A stretch of 64,000 nucleotides of DNA from Kushneria indalinina DSM 14324 (GCF_003385845.1 NZ_QRDJ01000010.1:1-64000); one strand, 5' to 3'; shown: positions 1 to 9,940, counted from the stretch's first letter. Notes: generated by a model from the letters alone, not told the origin. Numbers and translations: made by a program.

Positions 1-2540
1 CATTGACGATATTGTCGCCGGCGATGGTGTCGAGCTGGATAACCAGTTCCGGCGAAGTGATATCTACGCCGTAGTCACGACTGGTCTCGGCACTGTCGGT
101 ATTACCCGCGGCATCGGTATGGGTCACGGATGCCGACACGCTATTGGCACCGGCAGCAGCGAGAATCGAGCCCGGCACCGCCACGCTGAACGCGCCGTTC
201 TGCTCCACAACCGTTGAATAGTTCTGCCCACCGATCGAGACGGTAACGGTATCACCGGGTGCGGCGTCGCCACCGGCACGACCGGTGATGGTCACAGCCT
301 GCGCGGCTTCCGCGGCGTTGATGACGTCATCACCCGCAATGGTATCCAGCGAGATCGTGACAACAGGCAGATCGGTGCTGACCGAATAATTGACGGCGGT
401 ATTGGCCGAGCCGGTATTGCCCGCCGCGTCGGTATGACTAACGTCGACACGAATTGAATCACTCTGTGCCAGCTGGCTGCCCGGCACGTTAATCGAGAAG
501 GTGCCGTCACCGTTTACCGCGCCGGTGTACGTCTGCTCGCCGACCGTCAGGGTGACGATGTCGCCTGCGGCAAACTCGCCGCTGACCGAACCCGTCACCG
601 GAATGGTCTGACCGGCCTCATTGGCGTTGACGATGTTGTCGCCAGCAATGGTATAGAGCTGGATGGTGAGTTCCGGCGGCGTGGTGTCGACGCCATAGTC
701 GCGAGCGGTATCGGCGCTGCCGGTATTACCGGCCGCATCCGTGTGACTGACCGACGCCGAGACGCTGTTGGCACCGGCAGCAGCGAGAATCGAGCCTGGC
801 ACGGCGACGCTGAACGCGCCGTTCTGACCCACAACCGTGGTGTAGTTCTGACCACCGGCCGAGACGGTGACGGCATCACCGGGTGCGGCATCGCCACCGG
901 CGCGACCGGTGATGGTCACATCCTGCGCGGTTTCCGCCGCATTGATCACATCGTCACCCGCGATCGACTCCAGCGAGATCGACACCACGGGCAGATCAGT
1001 GCTGACCGAATAGCTGACTGCGGTATTGGCCGAGCCGGTATTGCCCGCCGCGTCGGTATGGCTGACGGCGGCACGAATTGAATCACCCGAGGCCAGCTGG
1101 CTGCCAGGCACGTTGATCGAGAAGGTGCCGTCACCGTTTACCGAACCGGTGTACGTCTGCTCGCCGACCGTCAGGGTGACGATGTCACCCGCGGCGAACT
1201 CGCCGCTGACCGAACCGGTGACCGGAATGGTCTGACCGGTCTCATTGGCGTTGACGATGTTGTCGCCGGCAATGGTATCGAGCTGGATGGTGAGTTCCGG
1301 CGGCGTGGTATCGACCGCATAGTCACGACTGGTCTCGGCGCTGCCGATGTTGCCGGCGGCGTCGGTATGGGTCACGGATGCCGACACGCCATTGGCGCCA
1401 GCCTCAGTCAGTACCGAGCCCGGCACGGCCACGCTGAACGCGCCGTTCTGGCCGACGGTCGTTGAGTAGCTCTGCCCACCGATTGAGACGTTAACGGTAT
1501 CACCGGGCGCGGCGTCACCACCGGCACGACCGGTGATGATTACATCCTGCGCGGCTTCCGCAGCGTTGATGACGTCATTGCCCGCAATGGTATCCAGCGA
1601 GATCGTGACGACGGGAATGGTTGTATCAACTGAATAGCTGACTGCAGTGTTGGCCGAGCCCGTATTGCCCGCGGCATCGGTGTGGCTGACGTCGGCACGA
1701 ATCGCGCCACTCTGCGCCAGCTGACTGCCGGGCACGTTGATCGAGAAGGTGCCATCAGCATTCACCGCACCGGTATAGCTCTGATCACCGACCGTCAGCG
1801 TAACGATATCGCCGGCCGCAAACTCGCCGCCGACCGAACCGGTCACCGGAATATCGCGACCCGCTTCCTCGGCGTTAACGATATTGTCGCCGGCAATGGT
1901 GTCGAGCTGGATGGCCAGTTCCGGCGGCACGGTATCGACCGCGTAGTCACGGCTGCTGGTGGCACTGCCAACGTTACCTGCATCATCGCGATGGGAGACA
2001 GCCGCCGTCACCGCACCTGACTGCGACAGCACTGACCCGGGTACGGTAATCGAAAAGGTGCCGTCCGTGCCGACTGCTGTTGTGTAGCTCTGCGATCCGA
2101 TCGAAATCGTTACGGGGTCGCCGGCAAGGACGTCCCCGCCTGCGCGACCGGTAATATCCACATCGCGTGCAGTTTCGGCTGCATTGATGACGTCGTCACC
2201 CGCGATGGTATCCAGCGAAATTGAAACGAGCGGTGCTTCAAGACGCGTCGTATAAGCATGGGTCGTTGTTGCCGTGCTGACCCCGTTGGCATGGGCATGA
2301 CTGATGGTGGCAATAATTGTGTCACTGCCGACCAGAATGCCTCCCGGTACAGCAATGCCAAAGGACAGGGCGTCATCCACAAGCGTCATGTAGGCATGAT
2401 CACCGAGGGTGATGGTCACCATGTCACCTGCAGCCGCGTCACCGCCGGCAATACCACCGATGATAATGCTGCTGCGCATCTCATCGGCGTTGATGATGTC
2501 GTCTTCTGCAACGGTATTCAGGGTAATCGTGACGAGAGGC
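1..2540 (-). repeat. Tandem Ig-like domain repeats, two alternating types
   Basis: Units of about 300-315 bp repeat head to tail inside the adhesin gene. From the second unit on, two types alternate. One has DDVINAAE followed by GRAGGDAAPGD; the other has DNIVNANE followed by GSVSGEFAAGD. The higher-order period is therefore about 620 bp, visible in DNA as copies of a tgttgtcgccggcaatgg-like block near 10, 632, 1258 and 1885. Units near the left edge are almost identical to each other, while the first two (about 2540-1940) have diverged. The array continues past the window edge. Confidence 0.92.
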
Positions 2541-3313
2541 GTGGCCGTGCTGACATTATCGACCGGAACTACCGGCGCAGCGGTGATGTCTTCGTTATCT
2601 GAATCAGCTGGTACGGTCGTGCCATCGCCTGCATTCGGATTGGTCGGCGTGGTGGTACCGGGACTGCTCGGTATGGTCGTACTGCCGCCGTCGGTCGGAT
2701 CAGCCGGGGGGGGCGTGCCGCCACCGCTGGGTGGCGTCGTCGGTGTGGCTATGCTGCCGCCGGTGTTTGGATCGGTCGGTGCAGTCGTGCCGTTACCGGT
2801 GTTCGGATCGATCGGCGCCAACGCGTCGGTATTGTCCGCAAAGCCTGAAAATGTGGAGGTGGTCAGCGTGTCAGGATTCGAGAACCCGGCGCTATAGCGA
2901 TATTCGGTCTGTTGCTCTCGACCACTGCGATTGACATCAAAGGGCTGAGAAAAACCACCATCCCCGGCAGGACTACCGCCACCGGCATCCTGCCCGGCAC
3001 CGGCTGCCGGTGCCTGCTGTATCTCTGTAGGGTCCTGCCCTGCAGCAATGGCGGCCTGTAACGCAGCGATATCGGGATCAACGTCTGCCGGCGGCTGGAC
3101 GACCACAAGTTCCGGAACGTCATCCGTATTGATAAAGGTGACCGGCTGGCCGGCACTCAGGCTTAAAACGGTGCCATCAGCCAGAATGATACGGCCGCCG
3201 TCGGCTGCCATCAGCACTGCATTTTCCGGTAATGCCATCCCCTGAACTACCGGTTTACGTGGATCCAGCAGCAGCACAACACCATCAACACGCGCAACCG
3301 TATAAGCAGCCAT
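1..3313 (-). CDS. Large LapA/BapA-type repeat adhesin, N-terminal part (cut by window edge)
   Basis: The frame runs open from an ATG at 3313 to base 1, giving 1104 residues with no stop, so the C-terminus lies outside. A purine-rich AGGGGAC sits 7 nt before the ATG. Residues 1-75 resemble the N-terminal retention module of LapA-type adhesins, with an LADGT strand near 45. Residues 80-105 read like the segment before the LapG protease site and end in PAAG at 102-105, which fits the di-alanine (T/A/P)AAG motif. Residues 165-250 are a Pro/Thr/Gly/Asp-rich linker. From about 259 onward there are about 100-residue bacterial Ig-like domains (eight complete, one partial). No Sec signal peptide is seen, as expected for type I secretion. 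Expected role: surface attachment and biofilm matrix, released by LapG when c-di-GMP falls. No lapG, lapD or type I secretion gene is in view. Family assignment is inference from motifs. Confidence 0.9.
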   Translation of the reverse strand, partial: MAAYTVARVDGVVLLLDPRKPVVQGMALPENAVLMAADGGRIILADGTVLSLSAGQPVTFINTDDVPELVVVQPPADVDPDIAALQAAIAAGQDPTEIQQAPAAGAGQDAGGGSPAGDGGFSQPFDVNRSGREQQTEYRYSAGFSNPDTLTTSTFSGFADNTDALAPIDPNTGNGTTAPTDPNTGGSIATPTTPPSGGGTPPPADPTDGGSTTIPSSPGTTTPTNPNAGDGTTVPADSDNEDITAAPVVPVDNVSTATPLVTITLNTVAEDDIINADEMRSSIIIGGIAGGDAAAGDMVTITLGDHAYMTLVDDALSFGIAVPGGILVGSDTIIATISHAHANGVSTATTTHAYTTRLEAPLVSISLDTIAGDDVINAAETARDVDITGRAGGDVLAGDPVTISIGSQSYTTAVGTDGTFSITVPGSVLSQSGAVTAAVSHRDDAGNVGSATSSRDYAVDTVPPELAIQLDTIAGDNIVNAEEAGRDIPVTGSVGGEFAAGDIVTLTVGDQSYTGAVNADGTFSINVPGSQLAQSGAIRADVSHTDAAGNTGSANTAVSYSVDTTIPVVTISLDTIAGNDVINAAEAAQDVIITGRAGGDAAPGDTVNVSIGGQSYSTTVGQNGAFSVAVPGSVLTEAGANGVSASVTHTDAAGNIGSAETSRDYAVDTTPPELTIQLDTIAGDNIVNANETGQTIPVTGSVSGEFAAGDIVTLTVGEQTYTGSVNGDGTFSINVPGSQLASGDSIRAAVSHTDAAGNTGSANTAVSYSVSTDLPVVSISLESIAGDDVINAAETAQDVTITGRAGGDAAPGDAVTVSAGGQNYTTVVGQNGAFSVAVPGSILAAAGANSVSASVSHTDAAGNTGSADTARDYGVDTTPPELTIQLYTIAGDNIVNANEAGQTIPVTGSVSGEFAAGDIVTLTVGEQTYTGAVNGDGTFSINVPGSQLAQSDSIRVDVSHTDAAGNTGSANTAVNYSVSTDLPVVTISLDTIAGDDVINAAEAAQAVTITGRAGGDAAPGDTVTVSIGGQNYSTVVEQNGAFSVAVPGSILAAAGANSVSASVTHTDAAGNTDSAETSRDYGVDITSPELVIQLDTIAGDNIVN

Positions 3314-3533
3314 AACGTCCGTCCCCTATCCCGCCGTAATGCTGAAATGGTTCAGCCCAAGCGAATATACAGTGCCTGCCACTTGCTTCTAATCATCTAG
3401 GAGTAATCATTTTTTATGTCAATTCTGGCAATTAACTAAACCTTGCTCATCCAAAGCAGCTTGAAATTAACACTGGTTAGTTTTCATCAAAGAAAACCGC
3501 TTTTCAGCCTGACCATGGCCAGAATTGTTTTAC

Positions 3534-3560
3534 AAAAAAAGGCAGCCCGAGAGGGCTGCC
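3534..3560 (-). terminator. Rho-independent terminator after the DUF2959 gene
   Basis: An 8-bp perfect stem (GGCAGCCC/GGGCTGCC, loop GAGA) at 3541-3560 is followed on the minus strand by seven T. It lies 40 bp past the stop of the minus-strand lipoprotein gene. Confidence 0.85.
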
Positions 3561-3599
3561 TTTTAAGCAAGACACTTTTAAGCGAAAAAAGAAGAGCAA

Positions 3600-4274
3600 T
3601 CAGTCGCTCGCTTCCATGCCATCGATAAAGCGATTGGAGCGTTCGATGGAAGCCTGCATTTCGCGCCTGAGCGTGGCAATCTGCGTTTCAAGCTGGCTGA
3701 CTTCGCCCTTGAGCGCACCGATCGCTCGCGCGTTGAGGTTATGTTTGAGAAACAATACGTTGTCATGCATGGCCGTCAGCACCGGTGGCATGGTGTCTTC
3801 GGCGCGGTGCATGGCATCGAGCATCTCGCTGTAGCGCTGACGCGTCTGCTCAAGCTCGCGCTCGCTCTGACGCCGGTAGGACTCGTTCTGATATTGATCC
3901 AGCTCGCCTTCCCATTCCCGGAAAAGCGCCTGTGCCACACTTTCGATGGCATCGATGCGCTGACTAACCCGTTCGGCAGCCGCCTGGCTGCGTGAATAGT
4001 CGGACTCAAGCGCCGCATGGGCACGGGACAGCTCGCTTTCAGGCACCGTCACCACGCTTTGATAGCGCTCGAGCGCCGAGGAGAACTGCTCATCGGCGTC
4101 CTGCTGGGCATCACGCGCGGCAATGACGCGGTCCGACAGGATATCGCGCTTGTGGACGCCCGCCTGCTCCATGACGTCATAGTAGGCACTCTGGCAGCCA
4201 GACAGCATCAGCGATGCCAGCAGCACGGCGCCGGGCGCCCATGCCGTACAACGTAGGTGTCGCAATCGCGCCAT
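3600..4274 (-). CDS. DUF2959 family lipoprotein
   Basis: This 224-residue protein starts with a Sec signal and a lipobox LSGC (cysteine near residue 27), so it is a predicted lipoprotein. The rest is almost entirely helical and heptad-rich, with long Glu/Gln/Arg stretches, as in the DUF2959 family (PF11172), whose function is not known. The ATG at 4274 has GAGGA about 5 nt upstream and begins 8 bp after the fabV stop, so the two genes are probably co-transcribed and end at the terminator at 3534-3560. The name comes from remembered sequence similarity, not a search. Confidence 0.8.
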   Translation of the reverse strand: MARLRHLRCTAWAPGAVLLASLMLSGCQSAYYDVMEQAGVHKRDILSDRVIAARDAQQDADEQFSSALERYQSVVTVPESELSRAHAALESDYSRSQAAAERVSQRIDAIESVAQALFREWEGELDQYQNESYRRQSERELEQTRQRYSEMLDAMHRAEDTMPPVLTAMHDNVLFLKHNLNARAIGALKGEVSQLETQIATLRREMQASIERSNRFIDGMEASD

Positions 4275-4282
4275 GATGGTCC

Positions 4283-5482
4283 TCAGAGCTGTACCACGTC
4301 GAAATCGACCTTCGGGTTCACATCGGCGTCATAGTCGACATCGTCTCGGTCAAAGCCGAACAGTTTGAGAAACTCGTGCTTGTAGCCGGCATAGTCGGTC
4401 AGCTCAAAGACGTTATCGCTGGTCACCTGCGGCCACAGTGCCTTGCACTCATCCTGCACGTCATCGCGCAATTCACGATCGTCCAGACGCATGCGACCAG
4501 CGTCGTCCAGTGCCGGCGGCTGGCTGACCGTCAGATGTTCGTGGAACAGACGGTTGAGCTGATCGATCGTGCCCTCATGCAGGTTTTTCTCCTTCATGAT
4601 GCGATAGGCCATCGAGATATACAGAGGCATGACCGGAATGGCGGCACTGGCCTGGGTGACCACGGACTTGAGCACGGCCACGTTGGCATGTCCGCCCTTC
4701 TCGCTCAGACGCGTGTCGAGTGCCTGGGCGGCGCGGTCCAGATCTTCCTTGGCCTTGCCCAGCGAGCCGTGCCAGTAGATCGGCCAGGTAATCTCGGTGC
4801 CGATGTAGCTGAATGCCACCGTGCTGGCGCCTTCGCCCAGCACGCCGGCCTGATCGAGCGCCTCGATCCAGAGTTCCCAGTCTTCACCGCCCATGACGCG
4901 AATGGTGTTGTCGATCTCTTCCTGGGAGGCAGGCTCGACCGAAGCTTCGATGATCTGGTCCTTGTTGGTATCCAGCGCCGTGGCCCGGTAGGTCTCACCG
5001 ATCGGCTTGAGGGCCGATTTAACCACGTCGCCGCTGTCGGGCAGCTTGCGTACCGGCGAGGCCAGCGAGTACACGACCAGATCGATCTGTCCGCCCATCT
5101 CGTTTTTGATCATGTCGATGGCCTGATCGCGCGTTGCATGCGCGAAGGCGTCACCGTTGATCGACCGGCTGTAGAGGCCCTCAGCGCTTGCCAGCTTGTC
5201 GAAGGCAGCTGCGTTGTACCAGCCTGCCGAGCCCGGACGGGTTTCGGTCCCCGGCTTTTCATAAAACACGCCCAGCGTATCGGCCCCACACCCAAAGGCA
5301 GCAGTGATCCGCGCCGACAGGCCATAACCAGTGGAAGCGCCAATGACCAGTACCCTTTTGGGGCCATTGTCGATGGTGCCACGCGAGCGCGTGATGTCGA
5401 TCTGTTCGCGCACGTTCTGCTCGCAGCCGACCGGGTGGGTTGTCGTACAGATAAAACCACGGACCTTGGGATGGATAACCAC
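4283..5482 (-). CDS. fabV: Enoyl-[acyl-carrier-protein] reductase FabV (NADH)
   Basis: FabV carries out the last step of the fatty acid elongation cycle, reducing trans-2-enoyl-ACP with NADH. It is the triclosan-resistant ENR type. The family start ([17 protein letters not shown]-like) is present. A dinucleotide-binding loop ([15 protein letters not shown]) follows near residue 45-60, and the FabV-specific Tyr-x8-Lys active site is seen in [10 protein letters not shown]. An open frame extends upstream to 5683, but the conserved N-terminus begins at GTG 5482, with AGAGAGG 5 nt upstream. That gives 399 residues, the normal family length. A second in-frame GTG at 5488 is possible. The gene reads into the DUF2959 lipoprotein gene 8 bp downstream. 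Confidence 0.95.
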   Translation of the reverse strand: MVIHPKVRGFICTTTHPVGCEQNVREQIDITRSRGTIDNGPKRVLVIGASTGYGLSARITAAFGCGADTLGVFYEKPGTETRPGSAGWYNAAAFDKLASAEGLYSRSINGDAFAHATRDQAIDMIKNEMGGQIDLVVYSLASPVRKLPDSGDVVKSALKPIGETYRATALDTNKDQIIEASVEPASQEEIDNTIRVMGGEDWELWIEALDQAGVLGEGASTVAFSYIGTEITWPIYWHGSLGKAKEDLDRAAQALDTRLSEKGGHANVAVLKSVVTQASAAIPVMPLYISMAYRIMKEKNLHEGTIDQLNRLFHEHLTVSQPPALDDAGRMRLDDRELRDDVQDECKALWPQVTSDNVFELTDYAGYKHEFLKLFGFDRDDVDYDADVNPKVDFDVVQL

Positions 5483-5701
5483 ACTCACCTCTCTTGCCAG
5501 AAATATAAACGGATGGCAGTTCAACCGATGAAATGCCACCTGGAAAACGCTGCGCCAATGATGGCCGGCTGTCGGATGCCCGGCGATACTCAAAATTGAG
5601 TCATGGCGGCCTGGCGCGTATTTTACCGGGTACGGGCGCAGGTGTCCGCACAAGCCGGGGGCAATGTCTCTCAACCGCTTCAATATTGCAGGGTGAAAAC
5701 G

Positions 5702-6118
5702 GTGTCATCTTCTCATGACAACATGAATGACCCCCAACGTCTGCTCGATCATCGTCGTGATCTCTGGATGGCGCTGGCCCCGCTGTGGCTGGATCGCGAA
5801 CCCGGCGAGCGTGACTACGCGCACATGGCGGATGTCATCGAACAATATGATTTCACCACGGCCGAGCTCGAGCGCATCTACCGTGTCGAGATGTCGCCGG
5901 TGCTGGCGCGCCATCAGGTTTCGCTGGCCGGTGAGTGGCGAGCGTTTGATGAAGATCGCCTGCTTCGCCAGCTGACCTTTCATGTCTGGAAACTGACCCG
6001 GTGGCGGCGCGGATTCTGGATGCTGTTCTCCGGGCTGACCACCATGATGACCCGCCACCGCTACAACATGCTCATGGATGTCGTTCTCACCCGACGCAGC
6101 ACGCCCCCCGACAAGTAA
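5702..6118 (+). CDS. Small DUF7079-like protein of unknown function
   Basis: A soluble, acidic and aromatic-rich protein of about 138 residues with no signal or membrane segment. The pattern [14 protein letters not shown], then a Tyr/Phe-rich helix, [13 protein letters not shown] and [14 protein letters not shown] matches what I recall of the DUF7079 family. No function is known. The start is uncertain. GTG 5702 has AGGGTGA 5 nt upstream and is preferred; ATG 5723 (MNDPQRLL) lacks a ribosome binding site but is where the conserved part begins. The gene is divergent from fabV and shares the bidirectional hairpin at 6146-6175 with the convergent channel gene. Confidence 0.7.
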   Translation: MSSSHDNMNDPQRLLDHRRDLWMALAPLWLDREPGERDYAHMADVIEQYDFTTAELERIYRVEMSPVLARHQVSLAGEWRAFDEDRLLRQLTFHVWKLTRWRRGFWMLFSGLTTMMTRHRYNMLMDVVLTRRSTPPDK

Positions 6119-6145
6119 TCTGCGCCTATAAGGATCGACACTCAT

Positions 6146-6175
6146 AAAAAAGGGGCATCCACTGGATGCCCCTTT
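6146..6175. terminator. Bidirectional terminator between convergent genes
   Basis: A 9-bp perfect stem (GGGGCATCC/GGATGCCCC, loop ACT) at 6152-6172 has six A on its left, which read as T on the minus strand, and TTT on its right. It is strong for the minus-strand channel gene and weaker for the plus-strand DUF7079-like gene. Confidence 0.85.
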
Positions 6176-6197
6176 CATTGATGGCAATGACGACAGG

Positions 6198-8672
6198 TTA
6201 ACGATCCACGTCGTTGCCGCCGTCGCCTTCGTCGTTATCCTCATCGGGCAGCTTTTCGTTCTCCTGCAGGCGATTGCGCTCTGCCTGCCCGGTCGACATG
6301 GCCTTGGCCCCGGCGCCCTTTGTGGGCGTCTGACCTGCGGCACCGGCCTGACCTTCCTCCACCACATACTCGTCGAGGACATGAACGTTGGCCGGTGGTG
6401 CCCCGCCGTTCTTGTCCTGACCGAAGTAGAGCGTGGTATGCGGATACGGGATCTCGATACCGGCCGCATCGAAGTGCTTTTTGACCAGACGATTGAACTC
6501 ACGCCCGATGCCCCACTGCGTACCGGGCTTGGTCTTGATCATGATGCGGATATTGACCGAACTGTCGCCCAGCGACACCACGCCCGGCACGGCCATGTCA
6601 TCGATGATGTTAATCGCCTGATCCGGGTTATCGCGCAGCTCGGCAAAGGCCTGATGGAGGTGATGGATGGCATCGTCCACATTTTCGCGATAGGCGATAC
6701 CGTACTCACCCACGTGGTAGGCAAAGTCACGCATGTAGTTGGAGACCGTATCCACCGAGGAGAAGGGAATCACATGGTAGGTCCCATCCAGTGCCCGCAA
6801 CCCTACCGAGCGAATGGTGATTTTCTCGGCCGTACCGGTCAGACCGGCCACGCCCACGACATCGCCGGTATTCATGGCATTTTCAAGCTGAATGAACACG
6901 CCGGTAATGATGTCCTGCACCAGCTTCTGGGCACCAAAACCGATGGCCAGACCGAGGACACCGGCACCGGCAATCAACGGCCCGATATTGATACCGATCT
7001 GTGACAGCACGATCAGTAGCGTCATGGTCACGATCAGGATCAGGATCGCATTGCGAAACAGCGACAGCAGCGTCTGCTCGCGGGGGCTTGGCGCGGATGC
7101 TGCACTCAGACGATGCTCAATGAAGCTGGCGACCACCGTCCAGATCAGCGTCGCGATAAAGAGAATGATGGCGACATGCACAATCATGCCGATGGTTTCA
7201 GCGCCGCTTTCAGACGCCAACCAGCCCGGCAGATCAAAGGCGTGCCAGGCATCCAGCACCGTCAGCACCACAAAGATGCCCAGCAGAATGCGCAGGCCTC
7301 TCAGCGCCTTGGGCACGTAGGAATTGACGCGCTCTTCCAGCATCGGCAGACGTTCGCGCAGGCCATCGGAGAGATGAATGCGGCGTGCCAGGGCAATGGT
7401 GAGCAGCGAGGAAAGCAGAATACCGACACCAACAGCCAGCAGGGTCTGCACGGTGGCGCGCGCCATGAACGGCAACGCCTGGGCCGGCTGCAGCTGACTT
7501 ACCACCAGCAGCACGGTGAAATAGGCCAGCGCAAACAGGTGCCAGGTGCGCCCCAGAATGCGCAGCAGCGTGCTGAAAAACGCAAAGCTGGTTTCTTCTG
7601 CCCGCCCATTAAGATTGTCACGCAGTATCGTGCGATTTTTCAGCACGACCCGTACGGCATAGATATAGACGCCGATCATGATGATCAGGCTGACCATCTG
7701 CCCGGCGGCCGGCGACAGCATGACGTTGATCATGGGGACTGCCACCATCAGTCCGTAGCCGGTAATGCCGACCACACGCGCCAGCCAGCGATTCCAGTAC
7801 GAGGCGGTCTCGCTGGACATCGCAAAAAGACGCAGCGAATCGTAGCGCGTGGAAAAGACCATCCGGATCAGTGCCTTGACGATCTCGACGATGACAAAGG
7901 CGTTGATGAACAGCGATTCGGCGCGGCCGACTTCCCCGGTTTCACCGGCAAAGAAGAGGCTGACCACGTAGCCCACGGCACCGGCGAGCAGAATCACGAC
8001 GACATCAATCAAAAGCGCCCCGAGAACAGCACTCCAGCGTCTGAGCAGGGCGCCTGCGGCCTGCTTTTGTTCCCTTTCGTCGAGCGCCTGCTGAACGTCT
8101 TCGCCTTCACTGACCTCTATCGGCGGCGCCGAGGAAGGTGCCGGCTGACTGGCGACCCAGGTATCGATGCGGCGGTAAACGCGTGCCACCAGCGCCCGGA
8201 AGGCATAAAAGGCAACCACCGTCGAAACAACGGCAATACCAAAGGCCAGCAGAATACCGCCCCAGAGCGACCAGGGCAGTCCAAGCCCTTCACCATCCCC
8301 GGCACTGCGGAAGGCCGCGATGGCATCGGTCACGTCCTCGGCAACGCCCTGAGCGAAATTTTGCGTCATTTCTGCAATGCGCCCACCCAGGGACTGCTCC
8401 TGAACCGGCGTACCGGCCGCTGTTCCTACGCCCTCGGACGCTTCGGACGCGGCCAGATCGCCCTGCGCAATACCGCGCAGCTGCGAGATCATTTCGTTAC
8501 GCGTCTGCTCGTTCTCAAGCAGATCTGCCAGCGCCGCATAAGAGGTTTGCTCGGAAGATTGCGAAGATTCCGCCCCACTCTGGGGCTCTGCAATTGCGGC
8601 TACCGATATCGTGCTTAGCAAGAGCACCATCAGGGGTAGCCGAAGCCAGTAAAACAGCCTCTGTGAAGCCAC
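6198..8672 (-). CDS. Large MscS-family mechanosensitive channel (YbiO-like)
   Basis: This 824-residue inner-membrane protein has a cleavable signal peptide (residues 1-29), a soluble periplasmic stretch to about 130, and many hydrophobic helices from about 133 to 590. Then comes the MscS pore helix and beta domain (GLAIGFGAQKLVQDIITG near 585-605, FIQLENAMNTGDVV) and the alpha/beta cytoplasmic domain ending in YPHTTLYF. The last 60 residues are a Gly/Asp/Glu-rich tail. Length, signal peptide and the conserved middle helices match E. coli YbiO rather than small MscS. Such channels release solutes when turgor rises, which suits a halophile facing osmotic downshock. It is a single gene with a strong terminator at 6146-6175. 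Confidence 0.9.
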   Translation of the reverse strand: MASQRLFYWLRLPLMVLLLSTISVAAIAEPQSGAESSQSSEQTSYAALADLLENEQTRNEMISQLRGIAQGDLAASEASEGVGTAAGTPVQEQSLGGRIAEMTQNFAQGVAEDVTDAIAAFRSAGDGEGLGLPWSLWGGILLAFGIAVVSTVVAFYAFRALVARVYRRIDTWVASQPAPSSAPPIEVSEGEDVQQALDEREQKQAAGALLRRWSAVLGALLIDVVVILLAGAVGYVVSLFFAGETGEVGRAESLFINAFVIVEIVKALIRMVFSTRYDSLRLFAMSSETASYWNRWLARVVGITGYGLMVAVPMINVMLSPAAGQMVSLIIMIGVYIYAVRVVLKNRTILRDNLNGRAEETSFAFFSTLLRILGRTWHLFALAYFTVLLVVSQLQPAQALPFMARATVQTLLAVGVGILLSSLLTIALARRIHLSDGLRERLPMLEERVNSYVPKALRGLRILLGIFVVLTVLDAWHAFDLPGWLASESGAETIGMIVHVAIILFIATLIWTVVASFIEHRLSAASAPSPREQTLLSLFRNAILILIVTMTLLIVLSQIGINIGPLIAGAGVLGLAIGFGAQKLVQDIITGVFIQLENAMNTGDVVGVAGLTGTAEKITIRSVGLRALDGTYHVIPFSSVDTVSNYMRDFAYHVGEYGIAYRENVDDAIHHLHQAFAELRDNPDQAINIIDDMAVPGVVSLGDSSVNIRIMIKTKPGTQWGIGREFNRLVKKHFDAAGIEIPYPHTTLYFGQDKNGGAPPANVHVLDEYVVEEGQAGAAGQTPTKGAGAKAMSTGQAERNRLQENEKLPDEDNDEGDGGNDVDR

Positions 8673-8933
8673 GTGTATTCTCCATGGTCAGATCAGATAG
8701 GTACCGTCGGGCTCGAAAACCCCTTCGCGGCGCACAAGCTTTCATAACCTGGTACAAAAGGCCAGTGCTTTCAAAACGCTGACGAGAGTCTATCGTCCTG
8801 ACATGTCGGCGACCAGTACTGCCTGGCGTCTTCCCGACAGGGGCATTCTCCTGGCCCGGTAGACCGGCGGCGTAATGCACGAGCGCCTGACAGCGGGCAT
8901 CATGGACGACTCCGTTGCCACCATGGCCTCATC

Positions 8934-9830
8934 ATGAAACTGCGCCACATCGAAGTCTTTCATGCGCTGATCCGCTGCGGCAGCGTCAGCGCGGCTGCCC
9001 GCCGGCTCAACGTCTCCCAGCCCAATGTGACGCGAACGCTCGCCCATGCCGAGACGACGCTGGGCGTTCGCTTGTTCGAACGTCATCCGCGCGGACTGAC
9101 CCCGACGCCGGAAGCGCTCAGGCTGTGGCCGGCCATCGAGGCGGCCGTCAAACAGCTTGATGTCCTGGACCAACTGGGCCGCCAGCTGCGTCATGGCGTC
9201 GACCAGCATCTGCGTCTGGGGGCATCCCACGCGCCCGGGCATCTGGTCATGCCGGGGGCATTGATCGCCCTTCAGCAAATGCTGCCGGCGCTGGAGATCG
9301 AGCTGGTCACCTCGCACTTTTCCACCCTGTGCGAGGAGCTTTTGGCCCACCGGCTGGATATGGCGCTGGCGTTTGAGCAGCCGGCACCCGAAGGCATCGA
9401 ATGCGAGCACCTGATGCGCGCGCCCATGCAGGCACTGCTGCCGGCGCAAATGCCGGCACCCGCCTGTGTGACGCTTGAGTGGCTCAACGCCCACGGCCTG
9501 ATCCTGATGCCGGAAGAGGACCCGCTGGGCGCCCTGCTGAATCAGGCGCTCGAGGCCGAAGGGCTGATGCCAACGGCGCGTCTGCGGGTCAAGACCTATA
9601 GCGTGATTGCCGAACTGGTCATCGCCGGCGGCGGAACAGGCATCGTCGACCCCTTTACCGCCGAGCGCTACCGAGACCGGCTACAGGTCCTGCCCCTTGC
9701 CCCGGCGCTTGACATGAACGTGGCGCTTTTGAAGGCGCGACACGTTCCTCAGCCCCACTGCGCGCATCAACTGCGCACCCTGCTGATCGAGCAGCTCGCC
9801 ATCCATGCACGACGCTGGCAAAGTGCCTGA
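8934..9830 (+). CDS. LysR-family transcriptional regulator beside the dgc genes
   Basis: This 298-residue protein has an N-terminal winged helix-turn-helix (residues 1-60: GSVSAAARRLNVSQPNVTR, then LGVRLFERHPRGLTPT) and a C-terminal periplasmic-binding-like effector domain. It lies 110 bp upstream of dgcN in the same orientation. A regulator called DgcR controls dgcN-dgcA in marine Proteobacteria, so this protein is likely its counterpart. That is inference from context, and I am not certain DgcR belongs to this family. No ribosome binding site is obvious before ATG 8934. Confidence 0.92.
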   Translation: MKLRHIEVFHALIRCGSVSAAARRLNVSQPNVTRTLAHAETTLGVRLFERHPRGLTPTPEALRLWPAIEAAVKQLDVLDQLGRQLRHGVDQHLRLGASHAPGHLVMPGALIALQQMLPALEIELVTSHFSTLCEELLAHRLDMALAFEQPAPEGIECEHLMRAPMQALLPAQMPAPACVTLEWLNAHGLILMPEEDPLGALLNQALEAEGLMPTARLRVKTYSVIAELVIAGGGTGIVDPFTAERYRDRLQVLPLAPALDMNVALLKARHVPQPHCAHQLRTLLIEQLAIHARRWQSA

Positions 9831-9940
9831 AAGGCTGTGACATACGTTTTTGTTATACCGAGGCGACAAAACAGCATTCGAAGCTATGGCGTTTTTCGTC
9901 GACACTGCATGAATGTCCAAGCATTCGTTCGGAGTCCCTG

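Noticed and set aside
743-2602. Several 60-114-codon frames inside the adhesin repeat region
   Set aside because: They recur with the repeat period and are other-frame readings of the same Ig-like repeats.
2600-2850. Possible CRISPR-like or simple-sequence array
   Set aside because: The short similar blocks encode the Pro/Thr/Gly/Asp linker of the adhesin; spacing is irregular and units are not conserved palindromic repeats.
4376-5599. 407-codon open frame on the plus strand opposite fabV
   Set aside because: It is the antisense shadow of fabV. It has no family pattern and no ribosome binding site, and fabV has full motifs.
7113-8618. 501-codon plus-strand frame opposite the MscS-type channel
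   Set aside because: It is rich in His, Gln and Arg, as expected for the complement of a high-GC membrane-protein gene, and has no recognisable domain.
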